DNA of 64,000 nt from Paralysiella testudinis (GTDB lineage: Bacteria; Pseudomonadota; Gammaproteobacteria; Burkholderiales; Neisseriaceae): contig NZ_CP069798.1 in the NCBI RefSeq assembly GCF_016894345.1, positions 2,067,385 through 2,131,384 on the forward strand, written 5' to 3'. Of the stretch, positions 1 through 9,365 are shown piece after piece. The position numbers and the translations under genes were made by a program. Positions within the stretch are counted from its first letter, which is position 1; every line of letters starts with the position of its first letter. The notes below the pieces were generated by a model that was not told where the DNA came from, ran no database searches, and saw only the letters and a program-made list of their open reading frames with translations.

Positions 1-593
1 TTGCGCACACCCACCCAGTTGAGCCAGCGCTGCATGCCCACCAGCTCGGCACCCAAAATACGCGAAAAATCGGGCAATACGCGCACTTCAGCCGCCGCCG
101 TTTGGCGGTAACGGCGCTGCCACAAGCCCCAAGCCGAAGGCAGCCAGTATTCGATGCCGATAAATTCGGCTTCGCCGCGCCGCATCGGGGTGAGCGCATA
201 GCGGATATAACTGGGGCGCCCGGGCAAGGTTTGCAAGGTGAGCAAAGGGGTGTCGGTGTGCCAGTGCGGCGGGTGGAGGTCGGCCAGCTGCAATTGATGT
301 GGGCGCTGCCAGAAGCGGGTGGCAGGCGGGGTAAACTGCAATTCGATTTCGTGTGGCTGCCCTTGCACAAATTGCGACGGCAATTGGCGCAATACCTGAA
401 AATCACCCACCGCTTGACGCCGCAAGGCATCCACCAGTGCGGCCAGCAGCAGCAATAGCAATAAGCTGCCGCCGCCCAGCGTCAACACCCGCGCCAGCAG
501 CGGCTGCAGCTCGCGCAAGAGGCTGCCTGAAAGCGCCAGCGCACACACAAGCGCCAGGCCAATCAGCAAAGGGCGGGCAGGTTTAAGGTTCAT
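1..593 (-). CDS. DUF58 domain protein, C-terminus beyond window
   Basis: The reading frame is open from an ATG at 593 to the window edge, giving 197 visible residues. Two hydrophobic segments (about residues 8-24 and 38-54) are followed by a soluble region. It has the DUF58 pattern: an RRG triplet near residue 134, an aromatic/Pro-rich stretch ending WGLW, and a VRVLPDF block. DUF58 proteins normally follow a MoxR ATPase and resemble a vWA-type partner; substrates are mostly unknown. It starts 25 bp after the MoxR gene and is the last visible gene of a six-gene minus-strand operon. The family call is fairly sure; the cellular role is inference. Confidence 0.82.
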   Translation of the reverse strand, partial: MNLKPARPLLIGLALVCALALSGSLLRELQPLLARVLTLGGGSLLLLLLLAALVDALRRQAVGDFQVLRQLPSQFVQGQPHEIELQFTPPATRFWQRPHQLQLADLHPPHWHTDTPLLTLQTLPGRPSYIRYALTPMRRGEAEFIGIEYWLPSAWGLWQRRYRQTAAAEVRVLPDFSRILGAELVGMQRWLNWVGVR

Positions 594-618
594 AAGGTAT
601 TTTATTTTCCGGCAGGCA

Positions 619-1611
619 TCAAATACGCGGCGCGGGCACCGAAGCCAGCAGCTCGGACAACACCGTTTCCACGCTCACGCCTTCCATTTCCATTTGGGTA
701 GACAAACGCACGCGGTGGCGCAAAGCCGGCAGCCACACGGCTTTGATGTCGTCGGGAGTGACAAAATCGCGTTGCTGAATCAGCGCATGGGCGCGCGCGC
801 AGCCGATTAAGGCAATACCGGCGCGCGGCCCGGCACCCACCGACAGCGCCGGCCAAGTGCGGGTGGTGCCCACCAAGCGCACGGCGTAGTCGATTAATTG
901 GCTGTCTACCCGCACCTTGGCTGCCCATTTTTGTAGCTGCTCAATCTGGGCTGCCTGAAACACATGGCCGGGTGCATTGCCGTGTAGCACATCATTGCCT
1001 TCGCTGTTGATCACCGCCTGCACCAAAGCCACTTCATCGGCCATGTCCGGATAATCAATCAGCACTTTGAACATAAAGCGATCCAGCTGCGCTTCAGGCA
1101 GCGGATAGGTGCCTTCCTGCTCAATCGGGTTTTGCGTGGCCAGCACCATAAACGGGCGCTGCAAAGCGTGGGTGGTGCCGTCCAGCGTTACTGCGCGCTC
1201 CTGCATCACTTCGAGCAAGGCGGCTTGGGTTTTGGCCGGGGCGCGGTTGATTTCGTCGGCTAAAAGCAAATGGGTAAACACCGGCCCTTGGCGCAGCACA
1301 AATTGATTGTTGGCCGCGTCAAAACGGTAGTGACCAGTAACATCAGACGGCATCAAATCAGGGGTGAACTGGATGCGGTTGAATTCGCCACCAAAGGTTT
1401 GCGCCAGCGCCCGCACCAACAAGGTTTTGCCCACGCCGGGCACGCCTTCGAGCAACACATGGCCGCCGGCTAAAAACACGGTTAGCACTTCGTCAACCAC
1501 CCGGCGCTGGCCAATCAGCACTTGATTGAGCCGCTGGCGCAATACCTGCACCGCGCGGGCGGCTTGCAACACGCCGGGATTGGCGGGCTGGTTGTCAGTG
1601 GGGTTGTGCAT
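619..1611 (-). CDS. MoxR family AAA+ ATPase
   Basis: This 330-residue protein is the usual length for MoxR ATPases. Walker A (GVPGVGKT) lies at residues 56-63 and Walker B (LLLADE) at 115-120, followed by the family's [18 protein letters not shown] block (written here in one piece of 18 residues). The sensor region contains ATQNP. MoxR ATPases act as chaperone-like factors that mature or remodel partner complexes, usually with DUF58 or vWA proteins. The neighbours fit exactly: DUF4350 and DUF4129 proteins upstream and DUF58 downstream. It starts only 5 bp after the DUF4350 gene, so translation is probably coupled. The target in this organism is unknown. Confidence 0.93.
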   Translation of the reverse strand: MHNPTDNQPANPGVLQAARAVQVLRQRLNQVLIGQRRVVDEVLTVFLAGGHVLLEGVPGVGKTLLVRALAQTFGGEFNRIQFTPDLMPSDVTGHYRFDAANNQFVLRQGPVFTHLLLADEINRAPAKTQAALLEVMQERAVTLDGTTHALQRPFMVLATQNPIEQEGTYPLPEAQLDRFMFKVLIDYPDMADEVALVQAVINSEGNDVLHGNAPGHVFQAAQIEQLQKWAAKVRVDSQLIDYAVRLVGTTRTWPALSVGAGPRAGIALIGCARAHALIQQRDFVTPDDIKAVWLPALRHRVRLSTQMEMEGVSVETVLSELLASVPAPRI

Positions 1612-1616
1612 ACGGA

Positions 1617-3002
1617 TTACCTCGTGGATTGAAATAAAGAAGGCTTTTTAGCGCGCAAAATACGCTGGTGGCTGCGTAAATAAGCCAACCATTGCGCCGC
1701 GGTAGGTTGCGGTGGCACCGGCTGCAACCACAAACGCACCACCGCGGGCGGCGCACCGGTGTGGCGGCACACCGCTTGCATGCGGGCTTGGCCATCCATC
1801 TGCGCCCAATGCGCCCATTGCTGCTGCCATTGTTGCCACAGTTGTTGTTGCAGCCACTGCAATTGCGCGCCGCGCAAAGGCTTGCGTGCCAAAAACTGCC
1901 CTTGGGCGGCCAAATGTTCACTTAAATAGCGCTCTTGCGGCACCGGCAGCTGCCGCAAAGCACCCATGCGCATGCTCAGATACCACACACCGGCGGCCAC
2001 CAGCAACACCAGCGCCCCCATCAGCAAAGGCTCGGCCTGCCACAGCCGCCACCATGCCGGGGCGGTGTCGATGGGTGGCGGGCTGCCCAGCTGGCGCACA
2101 AACCACACGGCTGATTTATCTTGCGCCAGATAGGCGGCCAGATAGGCGTGGTCGTATTGGTTAAGCCCGCTGACATCGGCGGGCGGATATTGCGGTGCGG
2201 CCAAGGCATCCCAATTGCTCAGCAACACCACACTGCCTTGGCCATAGGCCACGCGCACAATATGGCTGCCTGAAGCACCTTCACCCTGCCATAGCGCCGT
2301 TTTACCACTGTTCAAAAGCATGGTTTGCGTGGCCGGCGCCATCCACGCCAGTGTGCGCCCTTCAGGCAGCCTGATTTGATTAAGCTGCTGTGCGCATTCG
2401 GCCAAGCGTTGCGGTGCAGCCTTATTGTCTTCTCGATGGTTGGTGGCGCGGGCGGCTTGTTGGCGCTGGTTTTCGGCCGCTTGGCAGGCAGCCGGAACGG
2501 CACCGGTTTTGTTGTTTGCTGCCGCAGCGGTGCCAATCCGCACGCCCAGCCGCGAAGCCAGCCACTGCCGGTATTGCTGCGCATTCATTAGGCCGCCTTC
2601 AGCGCCGGTGTCAACCTCAGAAGCAGCATCCGCACTGCTCTCTTCATCCAGCAAAGGCAGCACGACATGGTTGCCCGCGGCCACCCAGTCGAGCAATTCG
2701 TCGTAATCTTCTGCGCGGGCGCGGTCGACATTTTCCACCCACAGCAATACCGGTGCGGCGGTGTTGCCCCCTTCTTTGGCGGCACTTTGCCAGCGGCGCC
2801 AGCTTTGCTGCGGCAATGCGGGCGCTTGTTTGGCCAGAAATTTTTGCACGGCAAACAAGCGCCCTTGCATCACTTCTTGCGCCAAGGCATCGTTTTGCCA
2901 AATTTTGCGGGTTTCGCTCACCGTATTGGCGGCCACCCAAGCGCCCACGGCACCCAGCAACAGCAACAATACCGCCATAATCATCAGCGTTTTGCGCTTC
3001 AT
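1617..3002 (-). CDS. DUF4350 domain membrane protein
   Basis: The 461-residue protein has an N-terminal membrane segment (about residues 5-25), a long predicted periplasmic region, a second membrane segment near residues 324-347 and a Gln/Trp-rich cytoplasmic tail. The soluble part has the features of DUF4350, a GATase1-like fold, including a central strand reading [19 protein letters not shown]. This domain is a regular companion of MoxR and DUF58 genes. The start overlaps the stop of the DUF4129 gene by 4 bp (ATGA). Function is unknown; an envelope-related role is inferred from membrane topology and operon context. Confidence 0.8.
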   Translation of the reverse strand: MKRKTLMIMAVLLLLLGAVGAWVAANTVSETRKIWQNDALAQEVMQGRLFAVQKFLAKQAPALPQQSWRRWQSAAKEGGNTAAPVLLWVENVDRARAEDYDELLDWVAAGNHVVLPLLDEESSADAASEVDTGAEGGLMNAQQYRQWLASRLGVRIGTAAAANNKTGAVPAACQAAENQRQQAARATNHREDNKAAPQRLAECAQQLNQIRLPEGRTLAWMAPATQTMLLNSGKTALWQGEGASGSHIVRVAYGQGSVVLLSNWDALAAPQYPPADVSGLNQYDHAYLAAYLAQDKSAVWFVRQLGSPPPIDTAPAWWRLWQAEPLLMGALVLLVAAGVWYLSMRMGALRQLPVPQERYLSEHLAAQGQFLARKPLRGAQLQWLQQQLWQQWQQQWAHWAQMDGQARMQAVCRHTGAPPAVVRLWLQPVPPQPTAAQWLAYLRSHQRILRAKKPSLFQSTR

Positions 3003-4570
3003 GGCTGCGCCTCCCTTGTGGATGCCGATTGGGTGCGGGTGGCGGTGGTGTTTTCAGGCAGCGTATTGTGTACAAAATACCGGCGGTATTGGTCGCACAG
3101 CTGGATTACTTCGACTTCGCTGCTGCTGCGGTGGGCATAGGCTTGTTGCAACCAAGCATGGGTAAGGCGTTGCCAATAGGCGGCCAAGCCGGCAGCCGAT
3201 TGCCGCACCCGCTGCAATACTTCGCCCTCGGTATTGCTGTCGCGCAAGGCAATGCCGTAGCGGCGCGGCAATTGCGCTAAGCTTGCACGGTACAGCAGGC
3301 TCATGGCGGCACGGGCGTCTTGCTGCTGCCACAAGTGCAGTACTTGCGTGGGCACATCGGCAGGCAGGCTTTGCGGGGTAATCGCCAAACCAAACAGGGT
3401 TTCCGGTGCCTCCGCCACCTGTACTTGGCTAAGCCCGCGGCTTTGCCGCCACCAATACACCAACAGCGCGATAACACCCAGCAATACCAGCCCCGCCAGC
3501 GCATACAACACCATATTAAACAGGGCGAACGGCGCCGTGGGCACGGCGGCGGGTTGTGTGCTAGGGCGGTCTTTTTTATCGGTTTCCGTTTTAGTACAGC
3601 TGCGCCAGCAATAATTGCGCTTGTCTTTCAAATGTGCAAACGGCGGCTGTGTAAGCACTGCCTCACGGCTATTGTCCACTTGTTGTACATCAGGCAGCGT
3701 TTCCGCGTGCACGGGTGTCGCAGGCAGCAACAAAGCAAAACCCAAGCACACGGCTGCCAGCGCGGCCAATGGATGCCCTAAGCGGGCGGCCAAACGGCGG
3801 GCGGCCAAGCGCACGTCCCAAGCCTCGGAAAGGGTGCGCGCATGCAGATAAAGGCCGAAACCGGCGGCCACATAAATCGGCCCCCAGAAACACAGCACCA
3901 GCGCATACAAGAGGTTGTAAACATGATAAAGCCACAGCGCATCGTCTTGCTGCAATAGCTGCATCAGCGTGCTCATGGTTTCTGCCGCCTGCTTCATGCT
4001 CATGGCCGATTCCACCAAGGCGTCTTGCACCGGGCTGCCAAACCACAGCCAATAGCCCACAATCAGCAAGCCATAGGTGAGGATGGCCTCGAAATGAATG
4101 CCGAAAAACGACAACCACGCCCCTGCGCCGCCGCCATAGCGTGCCAGCTCATCACGGCGCAATTGGTGGGCGCGGCCATTTAGCCCTTCCAGTACCGTTA
4201 CCGGCAGCAGCAAGGATCGGCGCCAGCCCAAGCGCCGCCAGGTTAAATCGCCCAGCAAACGTGGCCGCCACAGCAAGCGCCAAGTGGCGGCCATGCATTG
4301 GCGGTAAGACGGCGGCGGCGTAAACACCTGCTCCGACAGCACTTTGAGTATCGGCGCTTCAAACGCCGGCTTCAGCCACCACAGCAACACCCCCGCCCAC
4401 CACGGCGCGCGCCAAAACAACAGGCTGAGCAACAGCAGCAAGGGCAGCGAATAGGTGGCCCACAAAGCCGCATACAAGCCTTTGCGCTCCGCCCACAGGC
4501 GTACCCCCAAATCCAGGGCTTCCCAAGCATTGCGGGTGCGCAGCGCCAAGCGCGAGGTGCCGATGTCCAT
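2999..4570 (-). CDS. DUF4129 domain membrane protein
   Basis: The 523-residue protein has several hydrophobic segments in the first 300 residues and another near residues 355-375. The C-terminal third matches DUF4129: a run ending ARAAMSLLYRASLAQL, then a conserved TEGEVLQRV block. In this operon type the DUF4129 protein comes before DUF4350 and MoxR. The start codon directly abuts the SpoIIM-like stop (TAA-ATG), and the end overlaps DUF4350 by 4 bp. No catalytic motif was recognised. The family call rests on the C-terminus; the N-terminal membrane half is less distinctive. Confidence 0.75.
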   Translation of the reverse strand: MDIGTSRLALRTRNAWEALDLGVRLWAERKGLYAALWATYSLPLLLLLSLLFWRAPWWAGVLLWWLKPAFEAPILKVLSEQVFTPPPSYRQCMAATWRLLWRPRLLGDLTWRRLGWRRSLLLPVTVLEGLNGRAHQLRRDELARYGGGAGAWLSFFGIHFEAILTYGLLIVGYWLWFGSPVQDALVESAMSMKQAAETMSTLMQLLQQDDALWLYHVYNLLYALVLCFWGPIYVAAGFGLYLHARTLSEAWDVRLAARRLAARLGHPLAALAAVCLGFALLLPATPVHAETLPDVQQVDNSREAVLTQPPFAHLKDKRNYCWRSCTKTETDKKDRPSTQPAAVPTAPFALFNMVLYALAGLVLLGVIALLVYWWRQSRGLSQVQVAEAPETLFGLAITPQSLPADVPTQVLHLWQQQDARAAMSLLYRASLAQLPRRYGIALRDSNTEGEVLQRVRQSAAGLAAYWQRLTHAWLQQAYAHRSSSEVEVIQLCDQYRRYFVHNTLPENTTATRTQSASTREAQP

Positions 4571-5545
4571 TTATGCCCGCCCCGCCCGCCACAAATAGGC
4601 GTAAACCAGCAGCCACAACATGGTGCCCACCGCAAATTTCAAGGCAATCGGAATACTGGTGAGCGGCGACCAAAAGCCTTCCACCAGCGCCGCCAGCGCC
4701 AGCAATAAAAAAGCACCGCTCATCAACTTTACCGCCACCGCACCTTGCTGCCTGAGCGCATCCTTGCGCGACAAACCTTGCGGCGCCAATAAAGCCAGCC
4801 CCAAGCGCAAACCGCCGGCGGCGGCCAGCACCAAGCCGGTAAGCTCAAACGCGCCATGAGCCGACACAAACGAATAAAACGCCAAGGCCGAAGGCTCATG
4901 CAGCATATAGCCCATAATCCCGCCGATAATAAAGCCGTTGTAAACGGTGGTGTACACCGCGCCGATGCCGAACAGCAAGCCACCGGCAAAGCTCTGAAAA
5001 GCAATGCCGATATTATTGAACACATAAAAGCCGAACATCATCCAGTTTTGCCATAGCGGGCGGTTGCTGCCGGCGGCGTATTGCGCCGCCATTTCGGCAT
5101 AGCTTTCCGCCGCATTGGCACCGATATCCGCACCCGCCCATTTTTCCAATAACGGCGGATGCAAGGCCACCAGCAGCAAAGACAGCAGCAAAGGCAGGTA
5201 AAACAGCGCGTGCGCCCACAACACCGGCTTGAATTGCTGGCGCACGGTTTGCGGAAAATCGCGCCCCACAAAATATTTAAAACGCCCCCACAGGCCGCTG
5301 TTTTGATAACGGTAAAGCTGTTTGTGGCCGCGCTCGGCTAGATTTTGCAGATAAGATGCCAAGCCGCCGGAATATTGGCGGTCGTTGGCCAGCGCCAAAT
5401 GGTGGCACACTTGGCTGTAATGGCTTCCGAATTGGCGTGCTTGCTCCGCTGCCAAACGCGTACGCTTGTGTTCCAATTGCTGCAACTGGCGCTCAAAAGC
5501 CTGCCACAGCGCTTGGTTTTGTTGTTCAAAGGCCAGCTGCTTCAT
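4571..5545 (-). CDS. Stage II sporulation protein M (SpoIIM)-like membrane protein
   Basis: The 324-residue protein has a Gln/His-rich N-terminal cytoplasmic part (about 1-110) and then several membrane segments, including a Gly-rich one reading FGIGAVYTTVYNGFIIGG. This matches SpoIIM/DUF95-type proteins encoded next to RDD proteins in many non-sporulating bacteria. There is no reason to infer sporulation here. The start overlaps the RDD gene by 4 bp and the end abuts the DUF4129 gene. In Bacillus, SpoIIM is part of a septal peptidoglycan hydrolase complex, so an envelope role is possible but unproven. Confidence 0.82.
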   Translation of the reverse strand: MKQLAFEQQNQALWQAFERQLQQLEHKRTRLAAEQARQFGSHYSQVCHHLALANDRQYSGGLASYLQNLAERGHKQLYRYQNSGLWGRFKYFVGRDFPQTVRQQFKPVLWAHALFYLPLLLSLLLVALHPPLLEKWAGADIGANAAESYAEMAAQYAAGSNRPLWQNWMMFGFYVFNNIGIAFQSFAGGLLFGIGAVYTTVYNGFIIGGIMGYMLHEPSALAFYSFVSAHGAFELTGLVLAAAGGLRLGLALLAPQGLSRKDALRQQGAVAVKLMSGAFLLLALAALVEGFWSPLTSIPIALKFAVGTMLWLLVYAYLWRAGRA

Positions 5546-6294
5546 GGTGCACGCTCCGCCGCCGATCGCTCACCCACGCTGTAGCGCGCCATGCCCAGCG
5601 CCAGTGCCAAAGCATCGGTGCGGGCGGGCAAATGGCCGTAGATGGCCACCACCAGCAACTCGGCCAGCTCTTGCCGCCGCGCCGGCGGCAGCTTGTGTTG
5701 GCGCTCGGCAAACGACACCAAAGCCTGCTGTTCTTCCCGCGTGAGCGCCACCGGCGGCGCTTGCGGCGGCACGGTTTGCAGCGCTTGCCAACTGGCCTGC
5801 ACCCGTGCGTCGTCGGTGTGCACCACCAAGGTAGAGGCCAACACATCACCAATGCGTTTGCCTTGCGGGTGCAGCAACATCACCGACATCCCCAACGCAT
5901 ACAAAAACGGCAAACCGTCGGCCAAGCGCAGCAGATTGCGCAATAAAGACGCCGACCAGCCCACTTGGGCGCCGTTGTCACTAATCACCTGCAAACGAAA
6001 GATGCGCTTACCCGGCGTTTGCCCGTGCCAAAACACCTCAAACAGCACCGGATACAGCCACATGGTGGCAAACAGATTCAGGAATATCAGCCCCATCATC
6101 CATTCGGGCGTGCCGCCGCCCACAAACATAAACATCACCAGCATGCTCGACAACCACAACCACAGCAGCCGAAACAACAAATCCATCGCATAAGCACGCG
6201 CGCGCGCAAAAACGCCCGCCGGGCGCAGGAAAATATCCATGGCTTCGGCGGTTTCTACACGTACATAAGTATCAATGGGTGCGGTGGGCGGCAT
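5542..6294 (-). CDS. RDD family membrane protein
   Basis: The 250-residue protein is the first gene of the minus-strand operon. RDD-domain features are a charged start with FARARAYAMDLLFR (Arg and Asp of the RDD motif), paired membrane helices near residues 40-85, and a PGKRIFRLQVI block. The C-terminal about 80 residues are soluble and specific to this operon type. The domain name comes from conserved Arg-Asp-Asp residues; transport has been suggested for some members. It is divergent from rlmB, with about 190 bp between the starts. Confidence 0.85.
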   Translation of the reverse strand: MPPTAPIDTYVRVETAEAMDIFLRPAGVFARARAYAMDLLFRLLWLWLSSMLVMFMFVGGGTPEWMMGLIFLNLFATMWLYPVLFEVFWHGQTPGKRIFRLQVISDNGAQVGWSASLLRNLLRLADGLPFLYALGMSVMLLHPQGKRIGDVLASTLVVHTDDARVQASWQALQTVPPQAPPVALTREEQQALVSFAERQHKLPPARRQELAELLVVAIYGHLPARTDALALALGMARYSVGERSAAERAP

Positions 6295-6325
6295 AAAAAA
6301 GAAATGATTAAGAGATATGCGGTTC

Positions 6326-6337
6326 AGGCTGCCTGAA
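6326..6337 (+). repeat. DNA uptake sequence, AG-sim dialect
   Basis: A perfect AGGCTGCCTGAA sits in the divergent region between the RDD operon and rlmB. It is one example of the dozens of copies in the window. Single copies such as this have no partner and probably serve DNA uptake only. Confidence 0.9.
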
Positions 6338-6447
6338 AACCCAATAAGGTATTCAGGTTAAAAATTGTTAGCGCCACACTTTGCCCGAAATCGGCCGGTT
6401 TGGCAATGGGGGCGATGCCAAAACCCCGCCCGGCGGCACTTGCGGTT

Positions 6448-6453
6448 ATAATG
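6448..6453 (+). promoter_or_regulatory. Possible rlmB promoter -10 box
   Basis: A perfect TATAAT lies 36 bp upstream of the rlmB ATG, in GC-rich surroundings. No convincing -35 hexamer is present at 16-18 bp spacing. The call therefore rests on the -10 alone and its position. Confidence 0.35.
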
Positions 6454-6488
6454 GCAGCCAATATTGTATTTTAAGAATAACGCCAACC

Positions 6489-7232
6489 ATGTCTAACCAA
6501 CGCCTGATTATCGGCTTTCACGCCGTCAACGCCCGCTTGTGGCAAAACCCCGCCAGCATTGTGGAATTGTATGTGCAAGACGGCCGCCAAGATGCGCGTA
6601 TGCGCGATGTGCTGGCCAAGGCGGCCGCGGAAAATGTGCGGGTGGTGCACACCGATGCCGAACGCCTCGACACCCTCAGCAAAAAAGCCCGCCACCAAGG
6701 TGTGGTGGGCTTTATCGACGCCTCCAAAAACCATGTTGATTTGGACGACGTGCTTGACCACCTCACCGAGCCGCCGCTGCTGCTGATTTTGGACGGCATT
6801 ACCGATCCGCACAACCTCGGCGCTTGCCTGCGTGTGGCCGATGCCATGGGCGTGCATGCGGTGATTGCGCCCAAAGACAAAAGCGCCGGGCTGAACGCCA
6901 CCGTAAGCAAAGTGGCTTGCGGTGCCGCCGAAGTGGTGCCTTATATCACCGTAACCAATCTGGCACGCACCTTGCGCCAGCTCAAAGAGCGCGATATCTG
7001 GATTGTGGGCACCGATATGGACGGCAGCAGCGATTTATTCCACTTCACCGCCCCGCAAGCCGTGGCTTGGGTGATGGGTGCCGAAGGCGACGGCATGCGC
7101 CGCCTCACCCGCGAGCATTGCGATATGCTGGTGTCCATTCCCATGCTCGGCAGCGTGCAAAGCCTGAATGTATCGGTGAGCGCTGGCATGGTGTTGGCGG
7201 AAACCCAGCGCCAGCGCAGCTTGGCAACATAA
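6489..7232 (+). CDS. rlmB: 23S rRNA (guanosine-2'-O-)-methyltransferase RlmB
   Basis: SpoU/TrmH-type SPOUT methyltransferase of 247 residues; E. coli RlmB, which methylates G2251 of 23S rRNA, is 243. An N-terminal substrate-binding domain ([11 protein letters not shown]) precedes the catalytic domain. The knot motifs are present: [33 protein letters not shown] and [17 protein letters not shown]. The frame stays open 36 codons upstream, but the ATG at 6489 gives the normal family N-terminus ([15 protein letters not shown]). The gene ends at an inverted pair of uptake sequences. Close SpoU paralogues exist, but length and motifs fit RlmB best. Confidence 0.93.
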   Translation: MSNQRLIIGFHAVNARLWQNPASIVELYVQDGRQDARMRDVLAKAAAENVRVVHTDAERLDTLSKKARHQGVVGFIDASKNHVDLDDVLDHLTEPPLLLILDGITDPHNLGACLRVADAMGVHAVIAPKDKSAGLNATVSKVACGAAEVVPYITVTNLARTLRQLKERDIWIVGTDMDGSSDLFHFTAPQAVAWVMGAEGDGMRRLTREHCDMLVSIPMLGSVQSLNVSVSAGMVLAETQRQRSLAT

Positions 7233-7285
7233 GGCTGCCTGAAAGCCGTATTTAAGCTTAAGCAATAAAACCTTTCAGGCAGCCT
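7232..7285. terminator. Inverted uptake-sequence pair after rlmB
   Basis: AGGCTGCCTGAA at 7232-7243 overlaps the last base of the rlmB stop. Its reverse complement lies at 7274-7285. The transcript could form a 12-13 bp stem with a loop of about 30 nt. No strong T-run follows, so termination may be weak. Confidence 0.6.
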
Positions 7286-7315
7286 ATTGAAACAACCCAA
7301 TAAAGGAGAAACCTT

Positions 7316-7738
7316 ATGTTTTGGCTAATCGCCGCCGTATTGCTGTTTGTGGCCGAAATGTTTATGGGCACTTTTTACTTGTTGGTCGTAAGCGCCTCGT
7401 TTGTGAGTGCCGGTTTGGCCGAATGGCTGCTGGGCACACCCACTGCGGTAAATGTGTCGATTGCTTCGTTGTTTTCCGTAATCGGCATTATCCTAGTGCG
7501 CCGCTGGCAAAAATCCCGCCCACCGCGCGCGCGCGAACAACACGACAATGATTTGGACATCGGCCAAACCGTGGTGCTGGAACACGCCCTACCCGACGGC
7601 TTGTGGCTGGTGCGCTACCGCGGCACCCAATGGCAGGCGCAGCTGGAACAGCATGCCAATGCCAAGAGCGGTGCGCAAGCACAGATTACCGGCAAGCATG
7701 GCAATGTTTTGCATATTCATTTGCACAGCACAGATTAA
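7316..7738 (+). CDS. NfeD family membrane protein
   Basis: The 140-residue protein has two or three hydrophobic N-terminal segments (about residues 2-62) and a C-terminal OB-fold-like domain (about 75-138) reading DIGQTVVLEHALPDG. This is the short-form NfeD lacking the ClpP-like protease domain. NfeD proteins are encoded with SPFH/stomatin partners and help organise membrane microdomains or protein quality control. The SPFH gene follows 64 bp downstream, which supports the call. A Shine-Dalgarno AAAGGAGAAACC precedes the ATG. Confidence 0.9.
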   Translation: MFWLIAAVLLFVAEMFMGTFYLLVVSASFVSAGLAEWLLGTPTAVNVSIASLFSVIGIILVRRWQKSRPPRAREQHDNDLDIGQTVVLEHALPDGLWLVRYRGTQWQAQLEQHANAKSGAQAQITGKHGNVLHIHLHSTD

Positions 7739-7802
7739 ACGCTTTTTCAGATTAACTATTTTTTGTTAACCCCTTTCAACCCATCATCAAAGGAATACCC
7801 GC

Positions 7803-8765
7803 ATGGAAATCTTCTTCAGCCTGCCCATTCTGATTTTTATCGCCATTGCCGTTTTCGGCTTTAAAGCCTTCACCGTTGTGCCCCAACAAGAAGCCTATGT
7901 GGTAGAACGCTGGGGCCGCTACTACAAAACCCTCACCCCCGGTTTGCGCTGGCTGGTGCCGTTTATGGACCGCATTGCCTACAAACACACACTGAAAGAA
8001 ATCCCGCTGGATGTGCCCAGCCAAGTGTGTATCACCCGCGACAACACCCAGCTCACCGTAGACGGCATTATTTATTTCCAAGTAACCGACCCGCAATTGG
8101 CCTCCTACGGCTCCAGCAACTACGTGATTGCCATTACCCAGCTGGCGCAAACCACCCTGCGCTCAGTGATTGGCCGCATGGAATTGGACAAAACCTTTGA
8201 AGAGCGCGATGACATCAACCGCACCGTAGTGGCCGCGCTGGATGAAGCCGCCATTTCTTGGGGCGTAAAAGTATTGCGCTACGAAATCAAAGACTTGGTA
8301 CCGCCGCAAGAAATTCTGCGCTCAATGCAGGCGCAAATCACTGCCGAGCGTGAAAAACGCGCCCGCATTGCCCAGTCTGAAGGTGTGCGCCAAGAGCAAA
8401 TCAACTTGGCCAGCGGCCAGCGTGAAGCCGACATCAAACAGTCTGAAGGTGAAGCACAAGCTGCCGTCAACGAATCGCAAGGCAATAAAGTGGCGCAAAT
8501 CAACCGCGCCGAAGGCGAAGCCCAAGCCTTGCGCTTGGTGGCTGCTGCCACGGCCGACGCCATCCGCGTGGTGGCCGAAGCCATCCGCACCCCCGGCGGT
8601 AATGAAGCGGTAAACCTGAAAGTGGCCGAGCAATATGTGGAAGCCTTCGGCAAGCTGGCCAAAGAAAGCAACACCTTGATTATGCCCGCCAACGTGGCCG
8701 ACATCGGCGGCTTGGTTAGCGCCGGCATGAGCATTGTGAAAGGCCAAACCCCGCCCAAAGTTTAA
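7803..8765 (+). CDS. SPFH/Band 7 (stomatin-like, QmcA-type) membrane protein
   Basis: The 320-residue protein starts with one membrane helix (about 3-20) and then an SPFH domain (about 22-180) containing VVPQQEAYVVERWGRY and the TLTPGLRWLVPFMD block. A charged helical region rich in Glu, Ala and Gln follows (about 180-250), then a short tail ending in NVADIGGLVSAG. This layout and length match the QmcA/stomatin group, which oligomerises at the inner membrane. It pairs with the upstream NfeD gene. An AAAGGA ribosome site lies just before the ATG. Confidence 0.92.
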   Translation: MEIFFSLPILIFIAIAVFGFKAFTVVPQQEAYVVERWGRYYKTLTPGLRWLVPFMDRIAYKHTLKEIPLDVPSQVCITRDNTQLTVDGIIYFQVTDPQLASYGSSNYVIAITQLAQTTLRSVIGRMELDKTFEERDDINRTVVAALDEAAISWGVKVLRYEIKDLVPPQEILRSMQAQITAEREKRARIAQSEGVRQEQINLASGQREADIKQSEGEAQAAVNESQGNKVAQINRAEGEAQALRLVAAATADAIRVVAEAIRTPGGNEAVNLKVAEQYVEAFGKLAKESNTLIMPANVADIGGLVSAGMSIVKGQTPPKV

Positions 8766-8786
8766 ATAGGCTTTGATGTAACCCAA

Positions 8787-8825
8787 AGGCTGCCTGAAAA
8801 CGAAATAAATGTTTTCAGGCAGCCT
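8787..8825. terminator. Inverted uptake-sequence pair after the SPFH gene
   Basis: AGGCTGCCTGAA at 8787-8798 and its reverse complement at 8814-8825 can form a stem of about 14 bp with a 12-14 nt loop. It lies between two convergent genes and could serve both directions. Confidence 0.7.
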
Positions 8826-8868
8826 TGATTATTTTAAATTAATTTAAATATCAATAATTTAATATTTT

Positions 8869-9234
8869 CTACGGCCACAGCCATGCCCACACCCGCCGCC
8901 CTTCGCTGTGCAAAATCATATAAGTGCGGCAAGCGGCGGCGGTGCTCATGGTTTCCACGCCGATGCCTGCGGCGGCCAGCTCGGCAGTTACACGCGGGTG
9001 TAAAAACACCTGTTTGGCGCCGGTGCCCACCAATACCACTTCCGGACGCGCGGCTAAGGCTACCTGAAAATCAGCGGCGCTTAAATCGGCCGCATTAGCC
9101 AAATTTAATGGCAGCACTGCTTCGCCATTCAAACACACGGCATGGCTATAAGTTTGGCCGTCAATGCTGATGCTGCCCGCTTCGTGCGCGTCTATCCACA
9201 GGCCTTCGGTGCTGCGGCTTTCTTCCAATTGCAT
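8869..9234 (-). CDS. Mth938-like (DUF498) domain protein
   Basis: The 121-residue protein belongs to the Mth938/NDUFAF3-like family. Family features are a central PEVVLVGTGAKQVFLHPRV segment and a C-terminal IGVETMSTAAACRTYMIL block, where the TAAACRTYN-like pattern is typical. The biochemical role in bacteria is not established; the eukaryotic relative NDUFAF3 helps assemble respiratory complex I. It is a single gene on the minus strand, convergent with the SPFH gene. Upstream lies a long Correia-type element. Confidence 0.85.
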   Translation of the reverse strand: MQLEESRSTEGLWIDAHEAGSISIDGQTYSHAVCLNGEAVLPLNLANAADLSAADFQVALAARPEVVLVGTGAKQVFLHPRVTAELAAAGIGVETMSTAAACRTYMILHSEGRRVWAWLWP

Positions 9235-9365
9235 GATTTTATCCTTAAGTGGTGCGGCAACACGCCGCCAAAGCGCCTGCTTGCAAGCGGTTTATCGGGC
9301 TTGCCACCCTAACAAACAGTGGCAAAACAGGCCGATTTGAGCTAGCATGTTGCGTTAAACGTCTA

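Noticed and set aside
4571..5545. Sporulation gene
   Set aside because: Although SpoIIM-like, the operon and family (Neisseriaceae) do not sporulate. Similar genes are common in non-sporulating bacteria.
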